Source: Callipepla californica brunnescens (taxonomy: Eukaryota > Chordata > Aves > Galliformes > Odontophoridae). From it: DNA of 64,000 nt. The translations under genes and the position numbers were made by a program. Below are positions 26,890 through 38,205 of this stretch, in pieces (positions within the stretch are counted from its first letter, which is position 1; each line of letters starts with the position of its first letter). The stretch is taken from positions 124,001 through 188,000 of the forward strand of contig JALIRH010000143.1 of NCBI GenBank assembly GCA_023055505.1, in the 5' to 3' direction. A model generated the notes under the pieces. That model searched no databases. It had not been told where the DNA came from and saw only the letters and a list, made by a program, of their open reading frames with translations.

Positions 26890-27417
26890 TGCCTGGACTT
26901 TAAGCCATTGGGAGGGCCCAGCTCCCTCTCTGATACAGAGGACAGCTCAGAGGATTGCTGCCACGCACCAGGAAGGGTTCGGGAGGTGAGCCTGAAAACA
27001 AAACAGTAGCAACAATCTGGAGAATAACTAATTTACTAAGTAAGGTAGTGGAATGTAAAATAACACAATATAATACAGTATAATTGTACATTGTATATAA
27101 TACAATATAAAGTGAGAGAGAGAGTGTCCAAAACTGAAGGCCTTATGGTAAAGCTGAAGGCGAGGCAGCTAGGGAGCTCCACTGCTAAGATGACCAGCAA
27201 AAGGAAGCAGTCTCCAGACTAACATGCAGTTTTATCTTTTCCTCTGAGTGGTAAACAGGAATGCCAAGTCCTCTGGGGTATGTAGTTCTTCTCTTCGAGA
27301 GCCAGGTTCCTGGAAATTTGGCAGTCCACAAAACTGGAGAATTAACTTTTTGACTCCCAGATCCTCACGTGTTGTTATGATGTGGAATACCAATACAAAA
27401 ATAATAAAGCCGTGACA
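26890..27417 (-). mobile_element. Old, diverged solo LTR of the same ERVL-like family
   Basis: On the minus strand this reads TGTCACGGCTTTATT from 27417. It then matches, with many substitutions, the order of landmarks in the other LTRs: a TGGTATTCCACATCATAAC-like block, the CCCCAGAGGACTT block, a GA-rich run (27111-27126), the AACAATATAATAC-type AT block and the CAACAATCTGGAG block. The left (3') boundary is approximate because the end of the element is degraded. No internal retroviral sequence is attached. Its divergence shows the family has been active over a long time. Confidence 0.8.
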
Positions 27418-28774
27418 ATTTCTTAATAATTATTCTACCTTGCTGCCAGCCGCTTGACATCCTGCTGTTCCTAAGATGTCTCCTTACTCTTCTTATTGTA
27501 TTGACATGCTGATTCTCTCCAAGGCCTCTTCCATTCTGTCCAAGGGATGCACAGGAAGGAGAGTGTGTGTGGGGGGTTGTGTGTCAGGTCTTCCTGATGT
27601 CTCTTCAGTCAGGCAAGTTCCAACTTGCCTTCACTTCCTTGGGCATGTTATGCAACAAAATATTCCATATATATTCATACTGGCTAAAAGTAAATTGTTA
27701 CTAGCTATACCTGTATATTGCTAATTATTTTGCAGTCTTCTAATTTCTGTGATGCTAGATTGCAGCAGAGACCATGAAATGCAGTTCTTAATCTTATGCA
27801 GAAAAAACATTCTATTTCCACAGTTTGCATCTTACTTCGGCTGCATAAAGCCACCACTTAATTTTTCTGTCTGGTGATTGCTGTGGTGATGTGTGCTCAG
27901 AAGGCCAGCTTGGGGAGAGAGTGGAGAAACTTAGTACTGCTGGATATCTTTGCTGATTCAGTAGTGATGACTTTGACCTCATCCTAGAAGTTGACTAATG
28001 CGTGGGGACAGAAGAGGAAGCTGTATGCTGTAAATGCAATGCTTGCTCTCCCACTCTCTATAGATCTTTCTTGGCAGACAGGGGGTCCTGAAACATTCCC
28101 TAGAAGTTCACTTTCCTTCTGTTCCAAGCCTCAGCTTACCAAAAATTTTAGAGGAATGAATAATGTTCATAAGAGCAATGAGAGTTGTCCCTGTGGTTAC
28201 GCTTCTGTCATTGTACTTGCAGTGTGAGATTAGCAACTCTAATTGAAGCTGATCAAATTAATAAGTGTAGCAGACAAGGAGAAGGCGAGCTGTTTGACCT
28301 CAAACTGTAGTAATGCAGTTTATGTAAGACTAAATGTGTCTAGTAGACAGTGAAAGAAAATCTTCCTGAAAGATTATGTAGTACTGGGGGTTTGCATGAA
28401 CAAGACAGATGAAAGGAGATCTATTGTCCTGAAAGTTCCAACTTCAAATATAAGGGAGAAATAAGTGATGGATACCATGCATTGCTTGTGAAAAGATTAC
28501 TCTAAACTGAATGAGAGCAGTTCAGGAACTGGGGGCAGATGTCCAGAACAGTGCATGAGAGTAGTGCTTCCACTCCTTCCATCTTCAAGGAAAAAAACGT
28601 CTGCGAATGGAATCCAAATATGTACATAGTAACATATAGGTCTGCTGCATACATCTTCTGTCTGATCTAAAACTGTTGCTGCCGTCTGTCAATTACTCTT
28701 GTATACTTCATTTGTTTTGTCTGAAATGTAGGTTTCCATGTTACAAGTATTAAAGTAACGCGTAGTGTTTTGAT
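27418..28774. other. Non-coding DNA, nothing recognised
   Basis: Short frames only and no supported features. The sequence is AT-rich in its first part. Confidence 0.5.
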
Positions 28775-29125
28775 ATTTAAAAGGAGGCTCAAGGGAGACT
28801 TGCTGTTCTCTACAACTCACTGAAGGGACACTGTGGAGAGATGGGAAGCAGCCTCTTCTCACAGGTAGCAATGTCAGGGAGTATATTTAAGCTGCACCAG
28901 TGGAGGTTCAGGTTGGATATTAGGAAAAACTCAGAGAGAGTGATGAGGCACTGGCACAGGCTGCCAAGGGCAGTGGTGGAGTCACTGTTCCTGGAGGTGC
29001 TGAAGACCCATGTGATTGAGGCACTGAGGGATGGTGGTTAGTGGGCATGGTGGGGATGGGCTAACAGTTGGACTCGGTTATCTTTGAGATCTTTTTCAAC
29101 CGAAATGATTCTATGATTCTGTCAC
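28775..29125 (+). mobile_element. CR1 LINE 3' fragment, plus strand
   Basis: Sense CR1 3' end with the AGGAGGCTCAAGGGAGACTT, GGTTCAGGTTGGATATTAGG and GGCACTGGCACAGGCTGCC landmarks. It ends in the ATGATTCTATGATTCT tail typical of avian CR1. It is 5' truncated and interrupted by small deletions relative to other copies. Confidence 0.88.
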
Positions 29126-30197
29126 AGATACGTGTATGTAAACATGACATATGTATTATATAGCTGCAATCACTATGCATTATTTTGTATACGTACATGT
29201 ACATTCTGCATAGAAAGAGGTTATGGAACTTCCATCCTTAGAACATTTTAAAACTTGTGTAGGCAATATCCTGTACAGTGAGCCTATGTTTTGAGCAGGA
29301 TATTGATTTGTCTTCAAAGCTCTCCTAGAACACAACCCTTTGTTTTTGTGTCTAAGTCAGATGTTCAAAAACTGCCCTGCATTCTGAGTGCCGCCAGCAT
29401 GTTAATGTAGCACATTCCTGAAAGAGAGTAGTGTAGGATCTAAGACAAGGCTCTGTCAAGGTGGAATGTTTTCCCCATTCTGCAGCTGAGTCTTTGCAGC
29501 AGGTAGATGTGGACTGCACCAACTTTGGTCTCTTACTTTCTTCTGCAGAACAAAAGGGAATGAATAGGGCTTTGTTCAAATCGAGTGTGTACAGTTGGGC
29601 ATGGCTAGGTGAGTCACTGGGGGAGAACGGTATTGTGAGGATACCAGAGCAGGGCAAGAAGGAAAGGATTGTGATTGCTTCTGTTGATTGTCCTCTGAAC
29701 TTCCAGGTGGGTGTGTGCAGGAGTTAAGTACATGTTGAGCGTCCCAGTATTTCCTCACTAACATCCACTGAGATAACAGCATTACACAACTCTGTTTCTA
29801 CAGTTAGGCCTTAGTGTTGTCTGGCAGCACAGATACTATCTTCAGTCTTCTCTTAGGCTGCTTAGATAAGAGGTCTGCAGTACAGTTACTTACGCATGCA
29901 GCTTTAGGGAGACTTGCAGAAGGCTAGGGCTGTTCTTTAACGTGATGCCTGTCCCACCCAAATTGATGCAGAGCTGTAGTCACCATTACATGGAACAATG
30001 ATTAGGGTTTGATTTTTTTTTTTTAATTATTTTTTTTCTTCTTTGCTACATTGTGCAACTGTATCCTCTGTCTGAATGTCAGGCACTGCTGTCACAGTGG
30101 TGAAGAAATGTAAGACCTGACAGCTGAAAAGGTGTATGATGGGATCTGGTGACAGACAAGAGAGGGGCTGCAATCTACATCTCCCTGGATATATCTC
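29126..30197. other. Non-coding DNA up to the solo LTR
   Basis: No supported exon. A T-rich run occurs near 30010-30045. The last five bases before the LTR (30193-30197, ATCTC) are the left copy of its target-site duplication. Confidence 0.5.
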
Positions 30198-30769
30198 TGT
30201 CATGGTTTTATGATTTTTGGTACTGGTATTCCACATCATAACATCATGTATTGCATTAAGAGTTGAGGAGCTGATGCTCCAGCCCCATGGATCATTGATA
30301 ATTCCAGGTATACCTGCCTCAGAAGAGAAGAAGAACTACATTCCCCAGAGGACTTTGCGATGCTTTGTATTTTTACGTGTTTTCCGCTCAGAGGGAACAG
30401 ATAAAAACCCTCAGCGGTCACGGGACACTCTCTTTCCTTCGGGATCGTCTCAGCAGTGGGTGCTCGCTGCCGTATCGCCTTCAGCGTTAGCGTAAGGCCT
30501 TCGGTTTATCGGACACTCTCTCTTGCTCATTTTATTTGATTCATTAGCCTTGATTCATTATATTGTATTATATTCTGTTATTTTACTTTCTGATATCTTA
30601 TTTAGTAAATTAGCTTTCCTCCTCAGATCGTTGCCGCTGTTTTGTTTCTAGGCCCATCTCCCTTTTCCCTTTTCCCTTTTTCCTTCCCCTTTCCTGGGGC
30701 GTGGGTCCGTGGGTCCCCCGCACCAATCGTCGCGGAACCGGGCCGATCCAGCCCGGTAAACCGTTGACA
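30198..30769 (+). mobile_element. Solo LTR with intact 5-bp target-site duplication
   Basis: A 572-bp LTR running TGTCATGG...GTTGACA. It is flanked by a perfect ATCTC duplication at 30193-30197 and 30770-30774, which fixes both ends. It is very similar to the LTR at 5039-5626 and related to the provirus LTRs at 37.5 and 43.4 kb. A TATA-like GATAAAAA lies at about 30400 and a CCCTTTT run at about 30660. A 5-bp duplication fits the ERVL-like assignment. It arose by recombination between the two LTRs of a former provirus. Confidence 0.95.
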
Positions 30770-31194
30770 ATCTCTCTTTCCATAGATATTTCAGCAGAAC
30801 AGTCCATTAACATGGAAATGGATGTAAGCTGTGATTTTATGACAGTTGCGTGTTGTTCATGAAATGTGGAAAATTCTTAATTAAGAATTCTCGTAACAGT
30901 AGTGTATGATATAAGTTTATTTTACTTTTATTCTGTGTGGGATTGTTGTTTTTTTTTTAGGATTTTTCTTTTACCTGGTATTCCAAAGGAAGCAAGACAC
31001 ATTAAGCTTTGTCTGTCCACCCTTTGTATCTCTTGGATCTATTGGCTGATACTGGAAGCTATATTTTGAAATTTAAAATAGAGAATGGCTGAAGGTGGAA
31101 CCCTTTCCCTACTGAAGGGGAAGCAGATAGAATTCTTAAGCTTTTAGCAGCAGTTTTTGGGCCTGTGATGCCCTGAATGAAGGAGAGACATATG

Positions 31195-31305
31195 CCATAT
31201 GAGCAGCCTGATGTAGTTGGAAGGTGGATGGCAAAGGGTTGGAGCTAGGTGATCTGTCTTTAAGGTCCCTTCCAATCCAGCTGTGCTGTGATCCTGTATG
31301 AGGGA
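31195..31305 (+). mobile_element. Short CR1 3' tail fragment
   Basis: About 100 bp matching the CR1 3' terminus in sense orientation: GATCTGTCTTTAAGGTCCC then TTCCAATCCAGCTGTGCTGTG. No coding portion remains. Confidence 0.6.
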
Positions 31306-34300
31306 ACTGCAGGCACTGCAGCGTACTGAAGGCATAGGGAGAAAAATACGAGCAGACAAGAAGATGAGCTGTTGTTAATATCTCAGATTGTTAGCGGTTG
31401 GGTTCTGTTAGTGTGAGGTGGAGGCTAATGCATTTGCTCAAGATTTGGAAATTGCAAACAGCAGTTTCCTGTGAGAACAGAGCCTTACAGATGGGTAAGT
31501 GTTATTAAACACTTTTTTCAATGCCTTACCATCCGTCCACCCACTGTCTAAGGGTATCTGACAAATGACTGTCTGTCTAGATTACTGTCTCAGTAATTTA
31601 GGAGCTACCTTCCTGAATTAGTGCTTTAGTTTCATTTTTACACAAGAAATGCATTTCCCTTGAGAGATCATAGCTATGAATAAGACCTTTGACCTCTTCC
31701 AGGGGCAGAGCTGAGAAAGGTCTTTCCAGTGTGTAAGATGAGGAGTAGAAGAAATCACCCGGTACATACACAGCACCATCTGTGGAGCAGTCTCCTGGAA
31801 TCATGACCTGAATTTCTGATTCCTCAGAGCCATATTCAGAATCCTTCTTTATTGTTCCTGATCTAAAGTCCAGGATGGAGGAGATCCATCTGCTGGCCCT
31901 TCTTGGAATTTGACTCCAGATAAATCAACGTGTGTATAAATTTTCCAAGTCTGTGAGCTTTATTATGGAAAACAAATAAATAAAAAAGCAGTATGGAAGC
32001 CATGGGGAGGATTACTTGAGTATATTCTTGAATTCAGTGCTTCTTGGAAGAAAGAATAAATGTACGTTCTTTGTTAGTTTGGAGAACAAATCTGGATAAA
32101 ACTTGTGAGTCTTTTATGTATACAGGCTGAAGTCCTAGTTTTCTGATGTGTTGCTGCCTTGGGCATTACATGAAAGTATTATTTTTAAGGAAACGTCTGT
32201 TTGGGATATGTTTGGGGTGTGAGACCTGGAAAGCTCATTAGGACAAAGAGAAATCTGGTTGTGTCGAAAATATCCCATGATAGTTAAAAGAAGCAAACAA
32301 AAGGCAAAGCAGCATGTAGTACAGAGTGATTTCTACTGTACCTAATGACTGGTCTTTTGTGGATAAGTTCTCAGAGAAGATGAATTTTCATTGCATTCTG
32401 TTAAGGGTGTTAACTGTGGTGTTCTCTGATGCAACATGAGCGGGCTCATTTTAAATGAGAGCTCCTCCAGTATCTGCTGCCAGCTGCGTGTTCATGTCTG
32501 TGATATTAGTAGCCTTAATTGCCAATCACAAAAGCTGCAAAAGACAGACTGTGCAGTCTGTCATTTTTCTGGTGGGGGATTTAATTACAAAACAGTGGTG
32601 AATTTCCCCCCAAAAGGATCTTTAATAGTAAGTCTCCCAAAGGTTTGGCTACCACAAGAGGTTTTTATTCCTTTTAATGAGATAAGGATATCTGCAAAAT
32701 CGTGCATTGGGCCTGTTCTTTGTTTTCTTCCATTGATTTCTTATGCAAGTCATGCTTTTTCTGTATACAAAAATGCAATTAAACTTGCGCGTAACATAAT
32801 GACATATGTAGGACTTGCATAGTGTTGTAAGACTGTGGGTGACAAAGACAGTGATGTTTGCAGCTTAGTTAATACATACTATAGGATTAAAACTGAATTT
32901 CAGCTTGTATTTTAATTTTCTGAGTTTTGTTCTTGAAAACATCTTGTATATGCTAATTGGCTTCTTAATTGGTGCTGTTGCTCGGAATTTGCTTACCTAG
33001 CAACTGAGCCATGCTCATTTTCTTTTGCCTTTTAAAAGATTACCTGCCCAGGAGAATTCCTGGGAGCATTCCCTAATTCCTTGTTGATGTTTTTGGTCTA
33101 GTAAGGTCAAATACAAGATTCACTTAAATAGAATCCAATTATATAAAATTATATTTTAGAGTTTCTCTTGCTTGTATTTATTCATACCTTGAGTGTTACT
33201 GGATCTGCATAGTAGGAAATGATATTTTTTGTTCTTCTTTTCCTGTTGAGGAATTCTTGAACGTTTCTTGGATTTCCTTCATATGATTTATATTCATTTG
33301 TTCTAGTTGGATTTCTTTCTGAGATGTTATTGGCTGTGCTTCTGTATTTTCTTTTTCAGTTTACTTTTTTTTTCCCCCTATAACCATTCTTCCAAAGGCA
33401 ACACTGATGCACTTTTATTGGAAAGAAATACTAATGCAATCACATAAGTGCATGTATGTGTAGATGGATTACTCTGCGAGAACACTCAGTGGAAAAGTAG
33501 TTTATTTGAAAAATTGAAAGCAAAAGCTTTTTTTTGTTTTGTTTGGTTGGTTTTTCTTGGACAGGTCAGTAAGATGAGTTCTGTGGGTGTCTGTACCTCT
33601 TTGGTCTGCCTGCTCAGTTAAGTGATGGGATTATACTTTGACAAATTCTATCAAGGCTTCAGAATCTGCAGTTTAATGGCCTCAGAGTTGGAGCTTGTTT
33701 GCTGCATAGCGTCTGGTATACAGACTTCACAGACTCTGTAGTGACAGGCTTCATGCAGTGACACGACTCAGCCCAGTTCTCCTACATTGTGTTTACACTG
33801 TTAAACTTCATGGTCTTACTTTGTCGTGGAGGAGCCAGTCCATAGTGTATCAGGTTCCAAGCTGTTATACTGCAAACAAAAAATTTTCGTTTTAAAGACA
33901 AAGACTGTGTACTCAGTTAAAGTTCATCAGAGATGCTGAATTACGCTGTACGGATGGGATCTCACCCTTTGGTTTCAGATAATTGCCAGGGTTCCTCCTT
34001 GTGCACAGAGCTCTGAGCCTCCCGAATGGTGAGGATTCACAGGGCTCATAGCATGTACAGATTCTTTGCAGTAGGAAAACCTGTTTAGGCTTTCAGCCAC
34101 TGATACAGTTAATGATTCTGCTGGCATTGATTTGGGAAAACCAGAAAATGTTGAGACAGATGAGTACCTGCAAAATAAGGCACATTGTGGACACATTTCA
34201 CTCCAAAAATCAACACTGGAAATGAAAATCCTTGACTGAACGGCACAAAGACCACCTGCAACTTGTGAAGTTTGCAAAATACAGCGGGAGTGTTCAAGGG

Positions 34301-37300
34301 CAGAGAGGACAGGGGTACAGGGATGATGGCCAGAAGGGTTCTCTGGAAGAGTGGTTGCGTGCTACCATGGATAATTCCAAGATAATAGCAAACCACTTCA
34401 TGCCAAGCATCACCACTGCAACCCATCAACATGGTCAAGGGTACAAGCTCCTCCACCTGAACCCCCTCCCTGCAGCACCCAAGAAAAGGAAGGAGCAGGA
34501 GAAGCAATGTAAACAACCATCATACCTTTAACAACACCACATCTGCAGTCCTGTCCACCTCAGAGATGTCGCACAGGCTGGACCGCCTCTCGTGCTGTTC
34601 GTACATTTTGTCCTCGGGGCTGTGAGCAGAGGCAAAGCGTGGGGAGCAGAGCCCACCACGAACCCCGGAGTGCCTGCGGTGCTCCTGGACACATGCACGC
34701 GTGCTCGGAGAAGTCCCTGCTGCTCCGAGCCTCTCAACAGGAAAAAGAAAATCCCAGAGCTGCGACCGGTTGATAACGTCTTCTTGGAACAGATCTGCTT
34801 ATACAAACACAGGAACTTAGAGAAAACAGAAGGTATATCAAGAGAGCTTTCTACATACAACTGTTATTTCTTCTGTAGCTGCTAAGAATGGTATCACCCT
34901 TCCTGTTATATGAATAGAAAAAAGTTTTCCAGACAACTTTGGTATCCAAAAAGCATCAGAATGAAAATTCTGGTAGAGAACAAAAGCCAGACAGATGCAA
35001 CAGGAACCCTGATGCTCCGAGGGAGAAAAGCAGGAGGTAGGCTCAGCCACGACGTGTCTGATTCAGATGGGGGAAAAAAAAAAAGGAAAAAAAAAAAGAG
35101 AGAAGTCGATCACTGTATCCAAAAGTAAATGCTGTCACCAGTGTGAATTTTCTTTCAGCGCTCAAGGATGAAAGAAACGATAAAAAAAAAGGTGTTTTCT
35201 TCCTTTTGAGTCCGTCCACCGTTCACTGGGCAGGAGGGCTCGGTTCTGCATTGAAATTTCTAATGACAGCAGGGGGCAAAAGGAAAGAAAATAATGAAAT
35301 AAAGCCACTCCCTCCTGGCTTGGGCTGGGACAGCCTCACTTGCCTTTTTAGTACTGCACCACCAGTGTTCTCAGCTTTGAAAATGTCTTTGCAGTTGTGG
35401 GAGCGTGATTCATCTCAGAAAGAAACAGAAAATAAAAGAAAAAAGAAGGGAGTGAAGGGAGTGGAGGAAGAAAAAGCAGCAGCTTTCCTTCAGCAGCTCC
35501 TTCCACCTCCTGCTTCGGGCTCTCAGTTCCGTGCAGAGATGGAGAAGCAAAGGGACACGTTTTGGGAGAGGTTTGGGGAGGACGACTGTGTTTCCCTGTC
35601 CCCTGGGGCCAGGTGGATGATAGACAGACAACTTCAGGCTCAGCACTTCTCCAAAACAGGAATGAAAACTTGTGATTCAATCAGTGCAAATCCCATCCCC
35701 CATTCCCCCCCCCCAAAAAAAAAAAAAGAAAAAGAAAGCAGATTTCAGTGACTTGCAAGTTACAAGTTTCTCTCATTTATTCTGAGAGGCACAGCTTTTT
35801 TTCTTTGAGGGGAAAAAAAGAAAAGGGCAAACTTGGGGTTTCTCCGTTTTTCTAATGCTGGGCTAGGCAGCAAGGCTCTCCCCTCTCAATAGCTCATTCA
35901 CATCAGCTGGGCCCTGCGTGCACGCTGCCACATGGTTTCTGGTTTTCAAACTGCCACCTCGCAGCCCCCTCCGCTTTCCACCCCACCCTGAGCTCACTGA
36001 GGAGAAAACATTTCCATCCTTCTCTGGCTTTAGACATTCTCTCATACACCGATTCAAAAGGGAATCGGGGCGGTTTAAAAAAAATAAATAGAAAAAGAGA
36101 GGAAGAGGGGAAGGAGGGGGTTCTGGGGTTGGATCTGAGTGCAGGGGTTTGCACTGAGCAAACCTGCTGCTTGGGTTGGGGTGAAAGCTGGAAACAGAGG
36201 GATTGTTACACTTATGCTGCAAAGCATTAGATGCAGGGCTATCAAACCAACATTTAATTGCAGACCCCAAAAAGCCATCCTGACCAACAGCTGGTGAGCG
36301 CTCCCTGTGCAGATCAAAATGAGTTTGAAGCAGTAAAATGCAAGAAAACTTCCAGAGGAGGCCTAAATCCAGAGGTCCCACCACAATGGGGCTCCTCACT
36401 TTCTAGGGCTCTCTGCTCTTCTGACCATCCAAACTGAAGCCTGCTTGTGAGTTACACAGGAACTGACTCACGTACACACCTCCTGGGTAAAATAATGAAG
36501 AACGGGAGCTTGCAGAAATGGCAGGCATTATTTCGGGCTCTGCTGGGTGTGACACCCCCAATCCGTACAGTCAGATCATGCAACAGCCTCACTGCCCTCT
36601 GCACGCAGCAGGAAGCGATGCTGGATGCTGACGATGGCCCAGCTGTGGGGCACCGTTTCCTCACTGCTCGGCAGTGCAGTGACCAGGCCCAGCGCCGGGC
36701 ATGGCGTGTGAGGAAGCTCTGTGCTGAAGCAGTGTGGGGATGCAGCAGGTCACCTCCTCCCGAAAGGCGGCTCTTACCTAGTCACTGCGAGGCATCCCAC
36801 CCTGCTCTCACGAGGCTGCAGGCTCCGCCTCACAACCCAAAGCTTCATCTCCCCAACCCACAGTCAACTGGGAGGATCTCGGGGCTCCCCTACTCCAACA
36901 TCCCCGGCGCGAGAGCTCAGCCAATGGCTCTGTTCTCCCAGTAACAAAGCTTCTGCTTCCAGTACTAGGACACACACAAAATGTGGTAGTGGTGGTTTGA
37001 TTAACAAGTACAGAACTCAATTTCTATCACAACCGGTTTTCTCTACAAGTAAGGAATCCCAGCAATCACGTGCCCATCAAGATGAGGAATCAGAAATGGC
37101 TGTGACAGCATTCCAGCCCCTCAGACTCTACCATAAAAGGCTGGGATTTCCTCAAATCTAAATTTACAAGACAGGAACATATAAACAAAGCGTGTGAAAT
37201 CAGGCCAGGTAAAGGAATCTGCAGCAGTCACCCTGCCTTATTGATGCCCTACTGTTTGTTACGTAGCACCCACATATTTTTTAACCAATACAGCAGTTTA

Positions 37301-37541
37301 ACCTTGTTTTCACATCACTCTATTGACAGCTGCTGGCACGTAAGGCTTCTCTTCACCCACTGTCCAAGATTCACCCAAGGGACAACTCGAGAGCTCTGCT
37401 TCACTTAGTGCATTTTACCTCTGATCATAGGGCCTCTCTGACAACTGCAGTCACAACTTTTGTGGCTGCACACACACTCATCCTTCCCAAAGGTAAGGAA
37501 AAGTGAGACCCACCTGTGCCCAGCTGAGCAGCATCCTCTTC
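31306..37541. other. Non-coding DNA, no gene supported
   Basis: Six kilobases without a recognised exon or repeat. It is AT-rich from 31.9 to 34 kb and purine-rich from 35.0 to 35.8 kb, where A runs near 35085 and 35715 sit within long chance frames. The 202-residue plus-strand frame starting near 35143 is lysine- and glutamate-rich only because of this purine bias, and I do not call it a gene. Confidence 0.5.
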
Positions 37542-37546
37542 AGTGG

Positions 37547-37789
37547 TGTCAGGGGTTTGTGAGCTGGTTCGGCCCGGCCCCGCAACAACCGAGGAAGGAG
37601 ACCCACAGGCCCACACCCCGGACAGGGGGAAGGGGGAAAGGGAAAAAAAGGGAGATAAGCCCCAAAATAAAACAGCGGCAACGATCTGAGGGGGAAAAGC
37701 TAATTTACTAAATAAGACATCAGGAAGTAATAACACAATATAATGCAATACAATTTGGAATTAAGCCCAATGAATCAAACAAAACGAGT

Positions 37790-37823
<34 letters not shown>

Positions 37824-38090
37824 GAGTGAGTGCCCGATAAACCGAAGGCCTTACGCTAACGCTGAAGGCGGACGGCAGCGAGCACCCACTCCCAAGTGAT
37901 CCTAGAGGAAAGAGAGAGAACGTCCCGTGACTGCAGAGGGTTTTTATCTGTTCCCTCTGAGCGGAAAACACGTGAAAAAATACAAAGCATTGCAAAGTCC
38001 TCTGGGGAATGTAGTTCTCCCTGACTCCCAATGCACCACATGATGCCATGATGTGGAATACCAGTACCAAAAAATCATAAAACCACGACA
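37547..38090 (-). mobile_element. 3' LTR of the provirus
   Basis: A 544-bp LTR nearly identical to the 5' copy. It is longer by six bases in the GA microsatellite (37788-37827) and has two substitutions. It lies directly after the polypurine tract at 38091-38104. Confidence 0.95.
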
Positions 38091-38104
38091 TTCCACCCCT
38101 TATT
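38091..38104 (-). other. Polypurine tract
   Basis: On the minus strand AATAAGGGGTGGAA, 14 consecutive purines apart from one T, lies immediately before the 3' LTR. This is the expected primer for plus-strand DNA synthesis. Confidence 0.85.
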
Positions 38105-38205
38105 CCACATCACTATATCATGCTTGATACATACAGAAGAACAATGATTAACGTGCATTAGATACACGCACACAATATATATATATAAGTATATTCATAG
38201 AATTA

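Noticed and set aside
35143..35751. A 202-codon plus-strand frame
   Set aside because: It is rich in Lys and Glu because the DNA is purine-rich. It has no recognisable domain and contains A-run low-complexity sequence.
36447..36944. A 165-codon plus-strand frame
   Set aside because: No domain, no supporting splice or promoter context, and overlapping frames of similar length on the other strand.
37420..37748. Minus-strand frames repeated in both LTRs
   Set aside because: They are the same chance frames in the two LTR copies and do not resemble a known LTR-encoded protein.
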